Positions 33,721 to 46,100 of a DNA stretch of 64,000 bases are shown one piece after another. Source of the DNA: Hymenopellis radicata (Eukaryota > Basidiomycota > Agaricomycetes > Agaricales > Physalacriaceae). The number at the start of each line of letters is the position of its first letter. The first letter of the stretch is position 1. Both the position numbers and the translations under genes were made by a program. Location: NCBI GenBank assembly GCA_015501595.1, contig JADNRX010000164.1:52297-116296 (forward strand). The letters run 5' to 3'. The notes under the pieces were generated by a model that worked only from the letters and a program-made list of their open reading frames with translations, made no database searches and was not told where the DNA came from.

Positions 33721-33909
33721 TCTTTCTCGGATCGTCGACTGACTTGGTGTCAAGTCGAACATGTTAGCATTGGCTCATCGAATGCGGTCGTGTTCTTGAA
33801 CCGATCGTGGATACTCCTCCGCCTCCATCCCACACAAGCGGACCTTCCGCCACGCCCATCCTGCAAGGAGCCCGCCCCGGAACCAGATGATGACCTGCCG
33901 CCTCGACCA

Positions 33910-35025
33910 TCATTCAAAGAACCTCCCCAGAGCCGGCAGATAAGGCGTCTCCACAACGACGGCACGACGAGCAGCCTTGCCGTAGAGATGATGAGAGCAA
34001 AATATTTGGGACGCAAGAATGGCGGCACGGTCTCCGCCACTTTGTCGAATCGTTGTTTAAGCCATTGTGCGACTTTGGTAGGATTAGGAGATCTACTAGC
34101 TTGTACAAAGCGGATGTTCCAAGTCGTTGTAACGCACTGTAATGTGTCGCAGAGGATGCATCCAACCCTCTTGTGATTGTGGAGTTCGGTCTCGAAAAGC
34201 ATGATGCTACCTGGAGGGAAGTACTCGGGACACCGACTTCAGAATATGGACCTTCGGGATCAAGGCCCTGAGGAACGACAACAGTAGGAATTTCAACCAA
34301 TCTGCTCTCCAAGCCCTTCAAGATGTTGGGATCACTGGGAATATCGTAGTTGCTGATTTCGAGGCTGGCCCCGAATATATATTTGACTTTGGTGCGGCGT
34401 AACTTGAGGGTTCGACTAAAAAAGCGTCAGCTACTGAGTCCGGACTGCCTGGATGATTTACTTACTAAAGCGTCGGTCCTTGGAGTCCTTTTGGAAGGCG
34501 GTGTGAGCGACAAGAAGGTAACCTTTTTGCGTAGCTGGGTGAACACGCGACAGAACGATATACTATGAAAGGCTTTGTTACAAAGAAGATGGTATTTTGT
34601 AGGGAAAGCATGACTTACATCGTTTTCCTGATGAACATGGCCTTCCTCGTAACCGCCGAGGACCATTTCAAGGTGAAGCGAGTTCAGGATTCTCTTCGCT
34701 CGTGCGATACCACCCTTATCGTCCAGACCGTTCAGCTTGTACTTTCTCTTTTCTCCAACTAAGTTGAGGAGCTTCGGATAGAGGTCGTCGAATCCTTTGA
34801 CGGAACCTATCGCAGAGTAACTGAAGGTCACTAGTGCGCCAGTCGATATAGCATCTTCCGCTGAGCGCTTGTTCATCGGGGATTCGTTGTCATGAGTGGG
34901 ATCGTATAGGAGAGCATGGAGCATAGAGCCATTCAGCGGCGTAATGATTGCTTGCAAATTCTGGATATTGTCAGGCAGAAGCGAAAAGGATGCGAATAGC
35001 ATATCACGATGTAGATCCAGATCTG
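33910..35025 (-). pseudogene. Glycogen debranching enzyme fragment
   Basis: Minus-strand exons preserve long runs of the eukaryotic debranching enzyme. The first (34990-34620) has NGSMLHALLYDPTHDNESP, ALVTFSYSAIGSVKGFDDLY, LHLEMVLGGYEEGHVHQEND. After an intron with donor near 34619 comes YIVLSRVHPATQKGYLLVAH. After another (donor near 34467) come KVKYIFGASLEISNYDIPSD, ESRLVEIPTVVVPQGLDPEG. Then, in shifted frames, EGWMHPLRHITVRYNDLEHP and VPPFLRPKYFALIIS appear. The enzyme releases glucose from glycogen branch points and normally has about 1500 residues; only a middle portion is here, with frameshifts and deletions, so it is dead. Introns are retained. The upstream end runs into repeat copy II. 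Confidence 0.85.
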
Positions 35026-37749
35026 CTCAAGGTCCCTGAGCCAGAAATCCGCGAAAAAAAGAAGAGGTACGTACTCGCTGTTTATACTCCTTTTTCTGTT
35101 TATACTCCTTGTTTATTAGTAGCCTAACGACGGAACCAGGGCTTCCATGGACAAGTCCGAATCCTCAGGAAAGGACAGTGGCTCGGTACTTGACCTCGAG
35201 GATGAAGTACAAGTCGGCAAGCGAGAATGGCGCCACACGCGAACTCGACCCATAAGTTCGCCTGATTCGGAACTCGATGGTGATTGGATCTTTCCTGGTT
35301 CAGCTCCGCGGTACAGCTTTGGACGAGGAAGGAACGGTACGTCACCGTTCTAGTCGCATTTTCCAGTTCAACATCCCATTTAGGAAAATATCTTCTCTCC
35401 GTCATCGCCAAGGAGTCTGGCCTGCGACGTCTGGCCTCCTCCACGTCGTCGTCGTGCTCGCCGGCACTTACCCAAGTGGATCCGCAGACTATTCTTGACG
35501 ACATGTTGAAAATGGCGAGTTTCCATGTTTCGCGAGGACGACGGGACTGACTCGGGTTCCAGCAAGGGAGATTTGCGGAGGAGCTTCAACAGCGTGGAAC
35601 GCGTTCGCTTCGGGGTCGGCAGCGCGCTGTGAAGAGAAATTAGCGCCCGTTACATTGAACTTGATGTACATACGTTTCGTCCATTCGGATCTCACTCTTT
35701 CCTGACAATGAAATTAGATGGAACGTAAACTTCTTGAGCTCTTCAGTTGCCGCCAGAGATATGAGAACGGCGCGCCTTGCGCGTTCGACGAGTTCGGTTG
35801 AGGCTTCGGGCCATGCGGGTTGAGATGTTCACGCCTTAAGCGCGCTGTAGAAGACGTAGATACAGTAGATTCGAAGACATTGTAGATTACATAGTTGTAC
35901 CGCGAGGATGAGGCTGCGTGAATGAACTAAATCTTCATGAAAATGAACTTGAATTAAAAAACTCACATGTACTACTACGTTGGAGAGGGGCGTTACGATT
36001 GCCGCCCACATCCCCAACATCGATACCGCCTCCTCCGAGCACCAGAGGACTATGCGGAATCCCACCCTATGACCACCGAGCGAAGTCAATAAACTACATG
36101 CGAGGAAGGATCCGCACTTACCAATTACACGAGGCTCACTGGTTACAGCAGTAACCGGGGCTGAGAGCCGTCAACATGCAAGTTCTTGAAACCCTAATCC
36201 ACAGTGAGCCGAACGACGTTCTGTATGGTACCTTGAACAATCCGACTAATTCCGGAAGGATCGCGTGTGTTCTACATACGTGTCGTAAGTCTTCCATTGT
36301 ATCTGATGTCAGCGCTAAATGTCTTGATGTTGTCGTCGTAGTAGAGGCTCAGAATTGCATGTCGAAGGTCGTGGTAAGATGTCAAGATCCGCGTGATTGG
36401 ACTGACTTGAAACTTTTGACTTCGACCACACTGAGGCTGTTTTATTATTTCAATGTATACCTCCTCTCTCTGCACTTGTGCGCGTCTATTCACACCCGGA
36501 ATCTACTCTCACATCAACGTTACCAACATCCCAATGGAGCGCAGCCAAGATCGCGTCAAAACAGGCAGATCTGGATCTGCTTTGGACAACTTGGGATCTC
36601 CCACTTTCTTTCTTCCCTCCCCCACGTTGAGCCTCTCTCCTACTATGACCGCGATGTCAACGCCGTCTTGCCGCCGTCATTGGGATCGCTAGCCTCAGCA
36701 TCGTGTCCGCCGCGTAAGTGTCTTCCTACCGTCATGTTGAACTTGTGCTCATCGTTCCACAGGATGTCGGGACGTCGGGATTCGACTGTTTGATGGCTCT
36801 CGCCGCCATCTATGGGATCGAATCGTAGCGCGGGACGACCCGTCAACATATTCGACTTGACCTCGCCAACAGGTCCGGATCCCGCTCGTCAGCGTTGGCG
36901 GGTGAGACGGCGCTCTCAAGTTACGGTATGTTGAACCTTTCTGCACACATGTTGGTTGGTTGACTTACCCTTCTTTAGGCCTACCTTCATGTTCGTTGAC
37001 TATCCTCGAAGACTTTTCGTTACCCTCGGTTAGTCACGCCTTCTTCTCACTGATCTCCATTGACGTCGATCCTAGATTGACTTACTTTAACGATGTCGAC
37101 ATTCTCGTTGCTTTCTTGAAGGTATGTTGATCTTTTCATTGAACCGACCTTGACCGATGTTGACTCAGACTTGTCTCTAGTTCCTTCGTCTCATCAAGGC
37201 ATCGATGCCTTTAGGATCGGCCTCGCCGACCACGTCTCTCAGTACGGGGTCGCCGTACTTCTCGCTATGCTTCTCGATATCGAGTACGTCTCCCGTTCCC
37301 TTTATTGTTATCAATCGCTAACTACTTTCAGTATTGATCCTCAAGACTACTCACGCTTAGGTACTCCGTCATCTCGCAGAGGTCAGTCTCTCCTTCACCG
37401 TCTTGTTTCTTCATCGACACTGACTATCTTGGGCAGACATTGACCGCACTTTGCTCTGATGGTCATCTTCACATCGCCGCACTGTGAGTCTTCGCTACCG
37501 TTGTGTCCTTCAACATTGATCAACCCTTCATCAGTGCACGTTGACAAAGGTATTTGTCGATGATGCGTTGACTTTGTTTGCCCTTCGATGGACAGGTACG
37601 TTGCCCGAGTCCTTTGCTTGCTCACTGTTTCTTTATGATTGAATCACACTTTGCTAGTTCTCTATGGCTGTCATTGACCCCAGTGGTACATCTGTTGCTT
37701 TCCTTCTTGGCGTCGTTGACTCATCTGTTTTCAAGTCAAGGTTGTCTCT
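34960..37749 (+). repeat. Unidentified intron-rich family, copy II
   Basis: Direct homologue of copy IV (30520-31730 and 32550-33720). A spliceable frame starts near 34988 (MRIAYHDVDPDL, also present in copy IV). It crosses an intron (GTACGTACTC at 35067) to MDKSESSGKDSGSVLDLED, then GDWIFPGSAPRYSFGRG. It crosses a second intron (GTACGTCACC at 35338) to KYLLSVIAKESGL and TQVDPQTILDDMLKM, ending at TGA 35548-35550. The product is Ser/Asp-rich and looks largely disordered. The later part matches 57955-58930. The copy is interrupted at 37750 by the hAT-like element. Confidence 0.6.
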
Positions 37750-37757
37750 TCGTCGTT

Positions 37758-38849
37758 TAGAGACCTCAACGAGTCACCGAGTCACCGAGTCATCTGGTGA
37801 CTCGACTCGCCTCGGGCACCTCGGAGTTCGGACTCGCGTGACTCGCGAGTCACGTAGTCACGGGTCCGGTCGCGAGTCTGAGTAAGGCTCTTCTGACTGC
37901 GAGTCAATATGATGACTCGCAAATATTTAGCTATGTATTTAAACTAAATTTACAAATTTTTACTGAGTTGAACGGGCCCTTGCGCAGCTCAAACGAGCCA
38001 TGCGCGACTATTTCGCCTGATCCGGCGATCCGGCCCGGGATCCGAAGCGACGCGTAAGCGTCTGATCGGGTGGTTTCTCTCTCTTTTAACCACCACCACG
38101 ATTGTCGCTCCCGCTGCGCTGACGATTGTCAGCCAGCTGTAGGGTGTGTTTTTGGCCTCGGCTTTGTGCCGGGCCGCGGCTGCTGGCTCTGCGCCAGTAG
38201 CAGAGCTGGAACACAACCCGTTGCTCGACTTCAAGTCGGCAACGACACTATCAGCGCTCGACTTCAAGTCGGCGTTGACACGACCGGCGCTCGACTTTGA
38301 GTCGGCGTCGATGGAGACGACTTTTAAAGTTGTCTCCAGGACGCGTAAGCCCCGCAAACGGGCAGCACACGATCCAGTCACTGGATTCCGGCGCCGACGA
38401 TGGATGAGGACGACGACGACGACACGATGATGATGATGATGCGATGAGGAGGAGGATGCGATGTGATGAGGCGGATGATGCGAGATGGATGCGACGACGA
38501 GTCGTTCGGAGCCACCACCACCATCCTCCACCACCACTATCCTTCCACCACCACCCCCACCATCCTTCCACCATCACCCCCACCATACCCTCATGCCCAG
38601 CTGACTGTCCCTGTGCCATTGCCCGGGATGCTCGCTGCACATGAATACTTGGGGGTGTATGCACTCGTGAGTACTCGTGAGTATCCGAGATGACTCGGAC
38701 TCATGGTGAGTACTCGCGAGTGGACTCGCAATGACTCATGAGTCATCGCGAGTCGAGTCCGACGCAAGTCTGAACTGGACTTCCTTTTGTGTGAGTACTC
38801 ACGTCACGAGTCGCGAGTCTGACTCGCGTTGGACTCGTTGAGGTCTCTA
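37758..38849. mobile_element. hAT-type non-autonomous element 1 (1092 bp)
   Basis: Perfect 18-bp terminal inverted repeats TAGAGACCTCAACGAGTC (37758-37775; complement at 38832-38849) are flanked by a perfect 8-bp direct duplication TCGTCGTT (37750-37757 and 38850-38857). The 8-bp duplication and TAGAG terminus fit the hAT superfamily. Inside each end lie many copies of GAGTC/GACTC and ACTCGCGAGTC in both orientations, as expected for subterminal transposase-binding arrays. The core has GC-rich blocks and CTCGACTTCAAGTCGG-type repeats (38225-38310), a GATGAT run and a CCACCACC run, but no transposase gene. Perfect ends indicate recent insertion, into repeat copy II. Confidence 0.9.
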
Positions 38850-38857
38850 TCGTCGTT

Positions 38858-39242
38858 GAGCACTGTCAACGCTGTCGTCTCTGTCGGTAAGTCCTCTTCT
38901 CGTTGTTGCGTTGTCTCCTTAACCATGTTCGTATCAGCTGGTTTCATTTCCTCGGTTTCGCGCTGTAGGATCCGCGCATCTCTTTGGCAGGCTTTTGAGG
39001 CGAAGCCAACGCAGCAGTAAGTCTGAGTGTTGCACCCTCTCTCTTTGTCGTTTCTGACTGCGAACTTTCAGCAGTACAGTTCTGTTCGCTCATATACCAA
39101 CTCGGTAAGCCCCGGATTTTATTGTATCTGTTAGTTATTGACCACGAAATTGCTTAGGACATTCAAGGCGGCAAGTCGACTGTTCGAGGTAAGTCGTTTC
39201 CTTGTTACCCGTAATTTAAGACTTAGGCGAATTCGATTGCAG
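38858..39242. other. Repeat tail and start of the BEACH relic
   Basis: This stretch runs on from the host side of the hAT insertion. From about 38930 small exon-like pieces with good donors (GTAAGT at 39019, GTAAGC at 39105, GTAAGT at 39189) probably belong to the upstream part of the BEACH-type relic, but I could not fix their frame. Confidence 0.3.
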
Positions 39243-40060
39243 CGCGCGAATGTGCTGCGGGAGGTGACGATCGAGCTTATGTGCAATGCGCTTGACAACC
39301 TCAAGAACGCGGATACTCTCCGCGAAAAGACAGAGGTGAGTTGTCGTACTTGTGGGGACGACTGGAGTTGACTGTGCCAGGTCCTGACAGAAATACAAAA
39401 AAGTCATGCTGCAAGACGCTCGTACAAAGGAGATATTTCGGGAACTGGACAGGTTCATCATGCTCATGAGCGTGTTGTCTACACTGCGTGTCGCTCAAGA
39501 CAGGTGTATACACGAGCCAGAGGCGCAGATTTTTACTCGAAGTGTTGGAGAGCATTCGCCCGGTGTTCATGATCGTCTCCGACGTGATTCACGGCCATCC
39601 AGAGAGCGCCGAATACTTCAAGGTGCGTGTACTCATTACTTGCGAAATACGTACTACAGTAACTCTCTGCCAGGACTCGGTCAGCTTCAAATCCCTTTCC
39701 CTTGCCATACGCGATCTTGGCAGGGACAAGCGCACCATCGATGTTCCTCTCGGTTTCTTGCTTTCCATGTTATTAATTGACTTTGCACTCTCTGACTTTC
39801 GACGCTCAGGAGTCTTTCCATGGCCTAAAGTAGACACGAAAATCCAGGAGTTCGAAACCCATCTAACTGGTCCCGACGCCATGCGGTTGTTATGGGGTTC
39901 GGTACTGCACCTCGTAGATATCATGCGCTACGCGGTTTATAAATTATTCGAGCTCTTGTGCGCATCATGTCATCACAATCATGCTACTTTGAGTACCATG
40001 CATATGGGTCTCATAGAATCATTCCTCAGTCAATACTTCCAATTGCGAGATGACATCTGA
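39243..40060 (+). pseudogene. N-terminal fragment of a BEACH-type protein
   Basis: Exons 39243-39335, 39381-39620 and 39674-40060 (introns 45 and 53 bp) encode sequence typical of the N-terminal helical region of fungal Beige/BEACH proteins. Landmarks are VLREVTIELMCNALDNLKN, KEIFRELDRFIMLMSVLSTL, VLESIRPVFMIVSDVIHGHP, SLAIRDLG, LGFLLSMLLIDFALSDF and MRYAVYKLFELLC. Two +1 shifts are present, at an A6 run (near 39403) and a T5 run (near 39533); removing one base from each restores the frame. The rest of the gene, including the BEACH and WD40 domains, is absent downstream. BEACH proteins act in vesicle traffic and autophagy; this fragment ends in a stop at 40058-40060. Confidence 0.65.
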
Positions 40061-41100
40061 TGACGATAAAGGGCGCCAAGGCCATGACGACAGCCTTACC
40101 GCTTTATCTGGGTGATGACTCATGCCCGGCAATAGATTGCCGCCGAGTCCTGACCGCGTTTCAGTCACATGGGCACGTATTTAAACTGGCACTAGTTTTT
40201 TTAGACCTTCGTCTTGACGCCCATGTCCGGCGTCAAGCAGCAGCTCCTTGCCGTCTTGCTTTTCCTTTTGTTCACCCTCTTGACCATGCCCAAAGGTGAG
40301 CCTCCTCTTCCATTGCTTCCTTCCGCCCTCTTTTCCTCCATCGCGTAGCCATCTTCAGCACCGTGGTTTTGTCGATAGCGGGCCGACCTTGAGCCTACTT
40401 CCAAAGCCAGTGCTGGAGGTATCTTCACAGTGGCTTTAACCATGTTTCTGCTGCTCTGTCGTCAAGTGCAGGTGTTCTGACTTTCTTGGTTTAGAACCCG
40501 TCCGTTAAAGCGGTCCTCGTTAAGGCGGGAGCGACACGCTCAGGCCTCACCCTCCCTTTTGACGACGCCAAGGGGGGGCCCGAAGGCAGTGCTTCGATAT
40601 GATGTCAGCCTGCAAGGGGCTGGGCGCGTTGGGGATGGCGAAGTCGGGGCCGGGTGCATGATGGATGGCACAGCAGGAGCATGGAGTTAACCGGCACAGC
40701 AACTTGGCTAGGACTTAGGGTGTTGGCAGGGTGAACGACAGTGTCCGTGCTCCTCCTTCAACTCAGAACCCCCACTCCAACATCTTCTGCCCGCGCTCTG
40801 TCTATCAGGCAGGTGACACTACCACTAGCATGTTCCCGCAGATCTCAAAATCCACGTGAGGCATGTACTCTCCTACGCTGTTCATTCCGTGCCCGAATAC
40901 CGCCTCCACGTCCTCCACACTCTCTGACATGTCCGAAGGTGCGTCAATCAACGGTTTGCGGCTCAACAGAGTTGAACATACCATTTAGGATATTATGGCT
41001 TTGCCTTAGGAGATGCAAGATGCTTCTATAATCAGTCAACGCAGCAATGCAGCTCTGTATCCGACCCCTCAATGCTCTTACACTCTGCGTTCATCAACCA
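40061..41100. other. Short relics, no intact gene
   Basis: 40155-40300 shares a block with 13335-13435 and contains a small frame with a signal-peptide-like start (MSGVKQQLLAVLLFLLFTLL, ATG at 40224) followed by a GTGAGC donor. Around 40497-40580 a short frame reads SVKAVLVKAGATRSGLTLPF. I cannot connect these into a gene. A run of seven G lies at about 40572. Confidence 0.3.
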
Positions 41101-42620
41101 AAGCTCAATGAGTCGGAGTCAGCCGCGCCTGGAACCTGATACTCAATTCGATTCAGACGGTAGTCGAGAGCCTGTAGCGCTTCTCAACGTGGAACGGGAT
41201 CTCGTTAAATTCGGGATGCAAAGCTTCTACAAAGGGTCTATCAGGTATGTACTCATGGTAAATACCCTTCAGCTAACAGCGGCCTCAGTTCATTGCCAAG
41301 ACGCCCCGTAACGGAAGGAGCTTTACCACAGCCAGGCAGCGTCGTCAATGATGATGATCGGGGGGATGCCTTGGTTGTCAAAACGAAACGCCACAGCAGG
41401 TAAGCTCAGAGAATTTAGGCGCCTTCTACTGTTCGAAATTCTCTTCCTTCCTGATAAATCCATAGACACCCTTGTCTCACCGACATCACCGCACCGCCGG
41501 CATATGCCAAACATCGAGCTCGCCGACGACGTCAGGCTGCCATCTGACACCATACTCCTCCCATGCGTAGCCTTACAGCCCCTCTATTTATATACCGACG
41601 CTATTCTACACCTGTTTAACGGACTCGTTAGTATACCAGCATGCGTTATACAAAGTAACTTACGCTTGTACTACACATATGACAAAATAGACCGGTTTCT
41701 TTCGCTTCTGTAAGAAACTGCTAGTGCTCCGCAGCCAGAGGTAACAAAATGTGTTCTCCATAAAGTAACAAATGCAGCACGTTTCAAGGCCGCGCGATGG
41801 CGAGTCGAGAGGCGTCATCTGTAATGTTGGCTAAGTCAGTAATAACTTGTTCGATGTCATTTTGATGAGCGTCCTTTCAGTGGCCTAAGTTGTTCCAGCG
41901 ATGTCCGGAAGCACAAGAGTATAGTGCTGCAAGGTTCGAGCAATCAGAAGGCGTGGACAAAGTCAAGACTTACTGCGGCGTTGGATTCCTCTCCAAGCTC
42001 TTCAAAGAGACACGAAGTTCCGTACAGGGCGAGTACAGTGCCAAGCCGAGTAAACAAAAGAGGCTGCGATGAATGAGTCAGTGAGAAAGTGCTGCGCCAG
42101 GAGTCAAGTCGTCGACTAGTGTCGACATCTTTAATCTAGATGGCGATCGACAAGGAGACTGATACGAGTGAAGGCACAACTAGCCGATGGAGATGCAAGG
42201 TCTTGATTGGAGGTCGGAAACCCTGAAGGGAGGTCTGAAGGAAGGTAGGTCAGTAATCAACCAACGTAATACATGGCGGGTGATGCTGACTACCGCCGCT
42301 CAGACTTGAAAGCTCTTGAAGTTTCGCCCATACAAGGCAGGAAGAGCCTTCAGAGCGCGAATAGCACAGCAACGTACCACTTGCTCCTAGCCCGAAATTG
42401 TACCGCGGAATCAACGCTGAATTCTCTAGAGATCTCATTGCCATCAAGTTCCAAATTGGGTAAACGCAGTTCAAGTTTAAGTGTGGCGTCATTGCCGACT
42501 TGGAATGAGCAGTTCTGGCGGATGTTGAGCAGAATGCGGATGAGGGAAGTTGAATTCACCTTATTTCTTCAACGCCATAGTGATGACTACTTAATTGCAA
42601 GATTGACGTCGGGAGGCGGG
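41100..42620. repeat. Diverged fragments of the unidentified family
   Basis: 41109-41246 is an exon-like frame (MSRSQPRLEPDTQFDSDGSR) closing with AGGTATGTACTC, similar in layout to the exon of copies II and IV that ends AGGTACGTACTC. The block 42330-42560 resembles 24940-25060 (CGTACCACTTGCTCCTAGCC, TGTACCGCGGAATCAA, CATCAAGTTCC). The stretch 41350-42270 between them holds unrecognised frames only. Confidence 0.4.
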
Positions 42621-43104
42621 TGATAGCAAGCTTCGGCTCCGGCTGGGCGAGGTGCGTGGGAAGGCGGCAGAATGGCGTCGATCTCAACATCGTAATGAGC
42701 CATCCTTTGTCCAGCTGGGCATCTTGACACCAGCCTCAAGGAGAATTTTCTAAGTATCGCGGAATTCAGCTGAAATCCCTCAGATCCAAATTGGCATCCG
42801 GGTCGTTCTCAGTTGCTCACCTGAGGTCTACGGAGTCGCGCTTTGACGACAGCACGTGTTCGGTGCGATGTGCGGTCCTCTTGAAGTGTTTGTTCATCAA
42901 ACTTGGATCTGCATAATGTGGGCGAGTGCGGCACAGAACTTGAAGGTAAATCTCACACTCTGAGTCCAAGCCTGAATCCGATGTCAAGATCACCAGAATG
43001 AGGCATTGCGTAGTATATTTTAATTCATCAGGCCTACTACAAGTGACGCTTGAGTGAAAAATACATGATTACCACTACCACTTAAGAAATTCAGCATGCT
43101 AAAG
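42621..43104. other. No gene seen; possible 3' flank of the transposase element
   Basis: No frame of note. CACTACCACTTAAG at 43073-43086 begins like a CACTA-element terminus and lies just beyond the transposase stop, but no inverted partner was found beyond 47393, so it is not called as an element end. Confidence 0.3.
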
Positions 43105-46100
43105 TTAGCTGTCTCGTTCTTTGCGTTGCTCATTCAATCTTTTGCTCCGACGTACGCCTAGATGAGATCCTGCAGTGGAACTTCTACCCTTTTCTCCGCG
43201 AATTTGAAGGGATGTACCCCGATTCCCCCGACGACGTTTTCGAGAGCCGTTGTCATCGTCAACATCGTCATCGTCAACATCATCATCATCATCGTTGTTC
43301 CTTCGTTTTTTAGGGTTCGGCAATGTGGGAGGAGGTGGTGGCAGGTTAGGAAAACTGTTCAAGGAGATGGGCGCCATTTTCTAATGATATTAGCCATTAT
43401 TCAGCACGCTCAACAGATAAGGCGCTCACAAAGCTGCGTGGAAGAATATGCAAGACCTCATATGTCTGTATCTCCATCTCGGTCACTACACAGGCGCAGA
43501 GCACTGCATCTCTGCCAGCAATATACAGTGCCTCTTCATCGCTTCGCTTGGTAAGGAAGCCTTGACCTAACTCGCGATACATATCGTATAGCAAGGCGTC
43601 CTTCGTCTGGAATAAACGATATATCAAGAGGATTTCTCCTAATGGAGTTCGCAGGATATCGGTAATGTGACCAGCTCGGGGGGAAACACCACCATTAGAA
43701 GGATGGTTGATCAGAGCTTGGGTACCAGACGCGTTTTGTATCGAACATGCATACTCCCAGCTATCGATGATAACTTTTGGGAACCGCACGATATGGGATA
43801 GCGTACCCAAGGTCGGAGAGTGCGACTGTAAAATGATGCGCAAAGAGTCGTCGATAGGTACAACTATATGTTGGCCGTGCGCCCCATCCATAGCCTGAAC
43901 GTCTTCACTGAGCATTCGTAAACCTAGATTTTGCTCAGTTCGGAGCTCTTCGTATTGCTCTATGAGGGACTGCGCCTTCGAAGTAACATCAGATTTAGTC
44001 CGAAGCAGCGCGGCAAGAGCTGCTGCTTCAGCATTATGATGCAAGAAAGACTTTTCGATTTCACCTAGTAAATGCATCCAGTTAGTAGTGTCAACTAGTA
44101 CGTGTAAGATACACACGCACCATGATGCTTATTGGTATTCGTCATCTGCATCGTATAGTTCATACGTTCGAATCCTGGAGTTCGATAAGCATGTGATGGA
44201 CCCATCGTTTCTAAAAAGTCGCCAAAATGAAGGGCTACGTGCTGTACAGGTTTGATATTAAAGTTCCTGTAGAGTTCTGTAACTTTTTGCAGGTAGCGAT
44301 GACCGTGATCGTAGAAAGACTGTGCATGTGCTCCAGAGGAGCGCCGATTACTGGCCATAAGAACAGCATTCACAAGATCGAGGAAGTTGTGGAGCATGAA
44401 CCGCCGTCTCGGTCCTTCCTCGCCCGGAGTATAGCCCCATATCCGAATAAGAGTAATAACCAAGTGAATGGTGCAGACGACGTTCCAAGCATCAGCGCTC
44501 AGTTTTCCGCGACCTGGGGTTCCCCAAGTTAACGGAGCCTTGTTGATCCCAAGAGGAAACTTAGACGCCTCGATATCCTTTCGAACCTCTAACATGAGAG
44601 ATTTGCCCAAGACGTGAGTTGGGTGATCGGGCACCGCATTGTCGCCCATCTGACGTGATATTTAATAACAATTGCCTTGAAAATTGAATCCACGCACGTA
44701 TTCGTATAATCGCTCCACCAAGTCGGGCTTCCTATCGCTCGGATGAAAGTGTATATTCAGTTCCGTGCACCAATCCCGCAGTTCGTCTTTGCTAAACTTT
44801 GTCGCCAATATCGATTTACCAAGCACCCCCTTCCTGAACTTCTCCTTCCAGTCGTCTATCTTCTTTAGACGAACATGTTCAGGGATAGGCTCTCTGCCCG
44901 GTCCCAAGGTGAACTTGCCTCTCTGATCACGTGGATCGCGCTGCGTGCCAAAGATGAAATTTGAGGGAGCAGGGGAGGTAGAGGCATCGCTGGGTTCAGT
45001 GGGAAAGGCGGACGTTCCAAGTTCTGAGGTGGTTCTGGCGCCCTCATCCTCGTCAGTGTCTTCGCCATCTTTGTTATCAGCAGTTGGGGCGGGAACTGAG
45101 TGTATGGGATTGTCTGATGATTCCGAATGCTTCAGTTGTAATCGAGCATGCGGATGCTCACGCCTCTAAATTAGAGTTAGTTGGTGATGCAAAGAAATAC
45201 TGTAAGACATACGAAGCTGTGGATTGTGCGTGCCAATGCGCCTTTCCTTCCACCAAAGGGCAGATCATTATCGAAGCAGATAGCTATCAACGCTTCGCGG
45301 CCCAAGCCCTCTATGCGCTTGATACATGCCTCTGTACCCGAATCTAGACTGAGGCTGTTGATGATTTCCAGAGCTCTGAGAAGTTCTTTGTCCGATGGCC
45401 GAACAATACCAATATCCGGAGCAGTTCCATCCCCGCCGTCCACCTTGACGTTGATACCCCATATCACTCGACAATGCTCTTGGAACATGCCCAGTGGCCC
45501 AAAGTGCATTTCGTCAGGAACTACACCCTTGACAGCATTCCAGTACGGTAGACGGTTTAGAGAAGACCATCGCATGAAGGAGGCTTTGAATATCCTCTCC
45601 CTTTGACTGTCCGTTTCAGCTCCCTCCCATTCAGCGGCAGCCGCCCGCATCTCCTCCCAATTGCGCTTAGGCCAGGACGATTTGTCGATGTTATCGATAT
45701 TTTGTATAGGAAGCGCACATGAGGTGCAGAAGCGCGATGAAGTGGAACTGCTGAAGCCGCCGACCTGTCGTGCTGCCAACATATCACAGATAACAAGGGC
45801 AATCGCGGCGCGTACATTACGTCCATGTGGCATCTGATCAGTGCGCGTGAAGAAAACACCTTGCCAGAATTCAAGAAAATCGTCAACTAAGAGATCCAAG
45901 AAGTTGTTGACGCGATACGTAGATGGATGGCCGGGAATAACTCCAACAAGATAGATATTCTCCGGCAGGTAGCGCAAATGGGGGGGGAGATTTAGGCAAA
46001 CGAGGTATATAGCTGTGGACGATCGAACCTGGAAAACAGTCATGACTATTCACCCAATGTTAATGTCGCACTAACCTGTTTAGACTCTTTTGATTGAAAT

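Noticed and set aside
37989..38664. His-, Ser- or Thr-rich proteins in several frames
   Set aside because: They are translations of GATGAT and CCACCACC runs in the core of hAT-like element 1.
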